Positions 61,181 to 64,000 of a stretch of 64,000 bases of DNA are shown here, in pieces. Under the pieces are notes generated by a model that saw only the letters and a program-made list of their open reading frames with translations, had not been told where the DNA came from and ran no database searches. This stretch comes from an uncultured Selenomonadaceae bacterium (GTDB taxonomy: Bacteria; Bacillota; Negativicutes; Selenomonadales; Selenomonadaceae), in contig CACYXR010000014.1 of the NCBI GenBank assembly GCA_902778455.1, positions 1 to 64,000 of the forward strand, given 5' to 3'. How positions within the stretch are numbered: position 1 is the first letter of the stretch; each line of letters starts with the position of its first letter. The position numbers were made by a program, and so were the translations under genes.

Positions 61181-62429
61181 ACACCACTCTCCTGACTTCG
61201 GCAAGGGATGTGTGCCCCGCCGCCGCTTTTTGGATGCCGTCCTCTGCCAAGGAAACCATCCCCGCCTGTTTCGCCAGCGCTTCCATATTGTCGCTCCCCT
61301 GCGCAATAGCGCGCTGGATAGAGACATCCACCGGCAGCAGCTCATGGATCGCCATGCGTCCCTGATAGCCGCTGCCGAGGCATGCTTTGCAGCCCCGCGC
61401 CCGGAAGAAACGCCGCTTTTCGTAACCGTGCGCCGCGAGGAACCGCGATTCCTCCTCATCCGCGTCATATTCTTCCCTGCACTCGGGACAAAGCCGCCGC
61501 ACCAATCGCTGCGCCATGATGCCGAGCAATGACGCCGCCAAAAGATACGGCTTCACCCCCATGTCGATCATACGGTAGATCGCGCCCGTCGCGCTTCCCG
61601 TATGCAGCGTCGAGAACAGCAGCCGTCCCGTCATCGCCGCGCGAACCGCGATTTCCGCCGTCTCCTCGTCGCGAATCTCCCCTACCATGCCGACGTCAAA
61701 ATCCTGCCGCATCAGCGAACGGACGCCCCGGGCAAAGGTCATCTTCGTCTCGGCGCTCACCTGGATCTGGTTGACGCCGGGCAGGAAATACTCGACGGGA
61801 TCTTCGATTGTCACAATGTTTTTCTCGGCCGAATTCAACTCACTCAACGCCGCATAAAGCGAAGTGGTTTTCCCTGAATTTACCGGCCCGGTTGTAAGGA
61901 CAAGGCCTGACGGGCGATGCATCCATTCGTCGAACAGGCGGCGATTCTTCGGCGAGAATGCGAGCTCATCCAAATGCAGGAGTCGCCGCGCGCCGCTCAA
62001 AAGCCTGAGCACCGCCGTCTCTCCCAACAGCACCGGCATCGTCGAGACACGGATGTCGACCGCAGAATCCCCTTCCCCGAAAGCAATCCTTCCGTCCTGG
62101 GGCAGTCTTCGCTCCGTCGTGTCCAGCTTCGCCATGATCTTGATCCGCGAAAGCAGGACGTCCTTCAGCCGGAGCGGCAATCCGCCGTACATATCGCGGA
62201 GCACGCCGTCGATCCGATAACGGACGCGCAGACGTTCCTTCATCGGCTCGATATGGACGTCGCTGGCATTCTGCAAAATTGCCTGATGAATGATCTTGTC
62301 CGCCAGCGCCACCACCGGCGCCGCCTTTACCGACGGAAGCGCCGTCTCCGCGCCGCGCCCGTTCTGCGACAATCCGCGCACAGCCTGTTCCGCCAAAGCC
62401 GCGATTGTGTTTTCTTCCGCCCGTCCCAT
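61167..62429 (-). CDS. pilB: Type IV pilus extension ATPase PilB (GspE family), short form
   Basis: A 420-residue assembly ATPase, shorter than the usual 550 or so residues because the N-terminal MshEN regulatory domain is missing. The core is complete: Ala-Ser-Asp-Val-His-Ile-Glu near 54, Walker A Gly-Pro-Val-Asn-Ser-Gly-Lys-Thr-Thr near 182, Thr-Ile-Glu-Asp-Pro-Val-Glu-Tyr near 210, and Val-Gly-Glu-Ile-Arg-Asp-Glu-Glu-Thr near 250. The zinc Cys set Cys-Pro-Glu-Cys then Cys-Lys-Ala-Cys lies near 318-350. It starts at the aroE stop (TGATG). Confidence 0.92.
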   Translation of the reverse strand: MGRAEENTIAALAEQAVRGLSQNGRGAETALPSVKAAPVVALADKIIHQAILQNASDVHIEPMKERLRVRYRIDGVLRDMYGGLPLRLKDVLLSRIKIMAKLDTTERRLPQDGRIAFGEGDSAVDIRVSTMPVLLGETAVLRLLSGARRLLHLDELAFSPKNRRLFDEWMHRPSGLVLTTGPVNSGKTTSLYAALSELNSAEKNIVTIEDPVEYFLPGVNQIQVSAETKMTFARGVRSLMRQDFDVGMVGEIRDEETAEIAVRAAMTGRLLFSTLHTGSATGAIYRMIDMGVKPYLLAASLLGIMAQRLVRRLCPECREEYDADEEESRFLAAHGYEKRRFFRARGCKACLGSGYQGRMAIHELLPVDVSIQRAIAQGSDNMEALAKQAGMVSLAEDGIQKAAAGHTSLAEVRRVVYGGL

Positions 62430-63274
62430 CAACGCGCCAGCGCCTCCAGAAGCGCCTGTTCCATCGCGCCTTCGTCCGGCCGGACGCCCGTCCAAAGCGA
62501 AAGCGCTTCCGCGCCCTGCCCTACCAGCATCGCCACGCCGTTCGTCACGCGATGGCCGTGCGCTTTCGCTTCGCGCAAGAACCGCGTGCAGCCCGGCGTA
62601 TAGATAATATCGTAAACGAAAGCTTCATCGCGAACGCGCTCCCAGTCCACCGGCGGCATTTCTTCCGTCTTCGGGGTCATGCCGAGGGGCGTCGTATTCA
62701 CGAGGATATCCGCGGCCGCCAGCGCTCCCGCAAAAGCGTCGCAGTCCCACGGCAGGATCTCTGCGTCCCCCGCAAAATCCGAAAGTGCTTCTTTCGCCTT
62801 CGGCGCGTTTCGCACGCCGACGACGACATCGGACGCGCCTTCCCGGAGCAGCCCCCAAAGCACCGCCCGTGCCGCGCCTCCCGCGCCGAGGACAACCGCA
62901 CGGTTCCCCCGCACGGCCACTCCGTGCCGCGAGAGACCGCGCAAAAATCCGGTCACGTCGGTATTGTGCCCCGACAGCCGCCCGTTGTCATTGACCACGG
63001 TATTGACCGCGCCGATCCGCCGCGCGTCCTCGTCCACCTCGTCGAGCAATTCCATAACGGCGGACTTGTGCGGGATTGTCACGTTGAAGCCCCGAAAGCC
63101 GAGACTGCGAAGCCCCTCCGCCGCCGCTGGGAGCGCCTCCGGGCGCACGGGCATCGCGATATAGGCGTAGTCCAGCCCCGCCGCACGGATAGCCGCCGCC
63201 TGCATCGCGGGCGAAAGCGAATGGGCAATCGGCCAGCCGATGACGCCCAGATTTTTCGTCGTTCCCGAAACCAT
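62429..63274 (-). CDS. aroE: Shikimate dehydrogenase
   Basis: A 281-residue NADPH enzyme reducing 3-dehydroshikimate. The substrate end has Gly-Trp-Pro-Ile-Ala-His-Ser-Leu-Ser-Pro near 13-22 and Asn-Val-Thr-Ile-Pro-His-Lys near 64-70, with the catalytic Lys. The cofactor loop is Val-Leu-Gly-Ala-Gly-Gly-Ala-Ala-Arg-Ala near 127-136. It overlaps pilB by one base, so an aromatic-pathway gene leads the pilus operon, mirroring aroC behind pilMN/pilO at the other locus. Confidence 0.95.
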   Translation of the reverse strand: MVSGTTKNLGVIGWPIAHSLSPAMQAAAIRAAGLDYAYIAMPVRPEALPAAAEGLRSLGFRGFNVTIPHKSAVMELLDEVDEDARRIGAVNTVVNDNGRLSGHNTDVTGFLRGLSRHGVAVRGNRAVVLGAGGAARAVLWGLLREGASDVVVGVRNAPKAKEALSDFAGDAEILPWDCDAFAGALAAADILVNTTPLGMTPKTEEMPPVDWERVRDEAFVYDIIYTPGCTRFLREAKAHGHRVTNGVAMLVGQGAEALSLWTGVRPDEGAMEQALLEALAR

Positions 63275-63309
63275 GTTACCGTCCTTTCATTATCCCAATT
63301 CTCGCGCCG

Positions 63310-64000
63310 TCATTCCGCGCTCATCCCCACGTCGTTCCGCATCTGGATGGCCTCGCCGACGTGCTTTGCCCCTATATCTTTCGCGCCCTCCAAATCGGCA
63401 ATCGTCCGTGCCACCTTGATAATCCTGTCATAGGAACGCGCCGACAAGCCCATTTTCCTGAACGCCATTTCCAAAAGGCTCTGCGCATCGTTTCCCAGCG
63501 GGCATTGCTCTTTCAGCATGGCATGGTTCATCTGGGAATTGGTGAAAATGCCGGTTCCCCTGAAACGCGCAAGCTGGACATTTCTCGCCGCGACTACCCG
63601 CTTCCGAATGGATTCGGAGCTTTCCGCCTTGCTTTGGGAACTCAGATCCTTGTACTCCACTTGCGGGACGCGAATATGTATATCAATGCGATCCAGGAGC
63701 GGCCCGGAGATTTTGCTTTGATACCGTTTTATCTCCTGCGGCGTGCATGTGCACTTGTGAACGCCGTCCGAAATCCCGAGATTTCCGCACGGGCAGCTGT
63801 TCGCGGCTGTCAGGAGGATGAAGTTCGCAGGAAACGTCAATGTGGCGTTCACCCTGGAAATGGTCACCTTCCTGTCCTCCAGCGGCTGGCGCAATACCTC
63901 CAGCGTCGCCTTGTTGAACTCCGGCACTTCGTCCAGGAACAATACCCCGTGCTGCGCCAGCGTAACCTCCCCCGGGCGCGGATATGTGCCGCCGCCGATG
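63310..64000 (-). CDS. comM: YifB/ComM family Mg-chelatase-like AAA ATPase, 5' part outside the window
   Basis: The C-terminal 229 residues of a protein that in other species acts in natural transformation as a branch-migration helicase. The frame is open to the window edge. It shows the end of Walker B and beyond (Gly-Val-Leu-Phe-Leu-Asp-Glu-Val-Pro-Glu-Phe), Ala-Ala-Asn-Ser-Cys-Pro-Cys-Gly with the family's Cys set, and Leu-Leu-Asp-Arg-Ile-Asp-Ile. The C-terminal Mg-chelatase lid domain includes Gly-Leu-Ser-Ala-Arg-Ser-Tyr-Asp-Arg-Ile. Its position ahead of a pilus cluster fits a DNA-uptake link. The start lies beyond base 64000. Confidence 0.93.
   Translation of the reverse strand, partial: IGGGTYPRPGEVTLAQHGVLFLDEVPEFNKATLEVLRQPLEDRKVTISRVNATLTFPANFILLTAANSCPCGNLGISDGVHKCTCTPQEIKRYQSKISGPLLDRIDIHIRVPQVEYKDLSSQSKAESSESIRKRVVAARNVQLARFRGTGIFTNSQMNHAMLKEQCPLGNDAQSLLEMAFRKMGLSARSYDRIIKVARTIADLEGAKDIGAKHVGEAIQMRNDVGMSAE

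Overview
The window looks like a chromosomal segment of a Gram-negative-type, motile, anaerobic Firmicute of the Negativicutes, most likely a Selenomonadaceae relative. This is inferred, not proven. The reasons are a fairly GC-rich genome with classic AGGAGG-type ribosome binding sites, flagellar motAB and cheR, a type IV pilus cluster with minor pseudopilins, sucCD (expected for succinate/propionate metabolism), a formate/nitrite channel, and parS sites identical to the Firmicute consensus. Most of the window is housekeeping DNA. The accessory features sit at about 25.9-36.4 kb and 51.6-54.8 kb.

Region by region: 0.1-3.9 kb, a three-gene ABC importer of the nitrate/sulfonate/taurine type, a CBS-domain protein and a small membrane protein, all on the plus strand. 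4.0-10.0 kb, a tightly packed minus-strand run: membrane-anchored protein, GIY-YIG protein, lipoprotein cyclophilin, metallo-beta-lactamase-fold hydrolase, YitT protein, secreted hypothetical, M29 aminopeptidase and M48 protease. 10.2-15.0 kb, AI-2E-family transporter, tyrS, a class A PBP and tRNA-Thr(CGT). 15.1-18.0 kb, aroC behind two pilus alignment genes, one of which is a PilM-PilN fusion. 18.1-25.9 kb, sucCD, a FocA-type channel, a two-component system, holA and ilvE. ilvE is preceded by a duplicated sigma-A-like promoter.

25.9-36.4 kb is a patchwork: a polytopic membrane protein, exported acetolactate decarboxylase, CstA, a SYLF protein, a secreted amidase plus linear-amide hydrolase pair, a decayed second hydrolase 3' end, and larA. 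Three same-orientation copies of a MITE-like foldback repeat lie here. Two of them bracket the amidase/hydrolase pair, and the end of one supplies the last codons of larA. 36.4-44.9 kb holds nnr, motB-motA, a LysR regulator, two parS sites, pth, an unfamiliar cysteine-rich radical SAM protein, cheR and a PaaK-like protein without an ATP-binding loop. 44.9-51.6 kb holds a PAS-GGDEF-EAL-PAS protein, ilvD, and leuC-leuD.

51.6-54.8 kb contains three toxin-antitoxin-like units around radA: a holin-like small peptide with a structured leader, DUF4160/DUF2442, and RelB/YafQ. 54.9-64 kb is one long minus-strand run from comM (cut by the window end) and aroE into a compact type IV pilus operon (pilB, pilT, pilC, major pilin, prepilin peptidase, four minor pilins). 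It ends in a 63-residue cysteine protein and an HExxH-bearing protein. The pilus machine is therefore split between two loci 40 kb apart, and no secretin gene is visible in either.

Start codons were chosen by ribosome binding site and overlap, so several coding regions are shorter than the longest open frame. No similarity search was run; family names rest on motifs and remembered family features.
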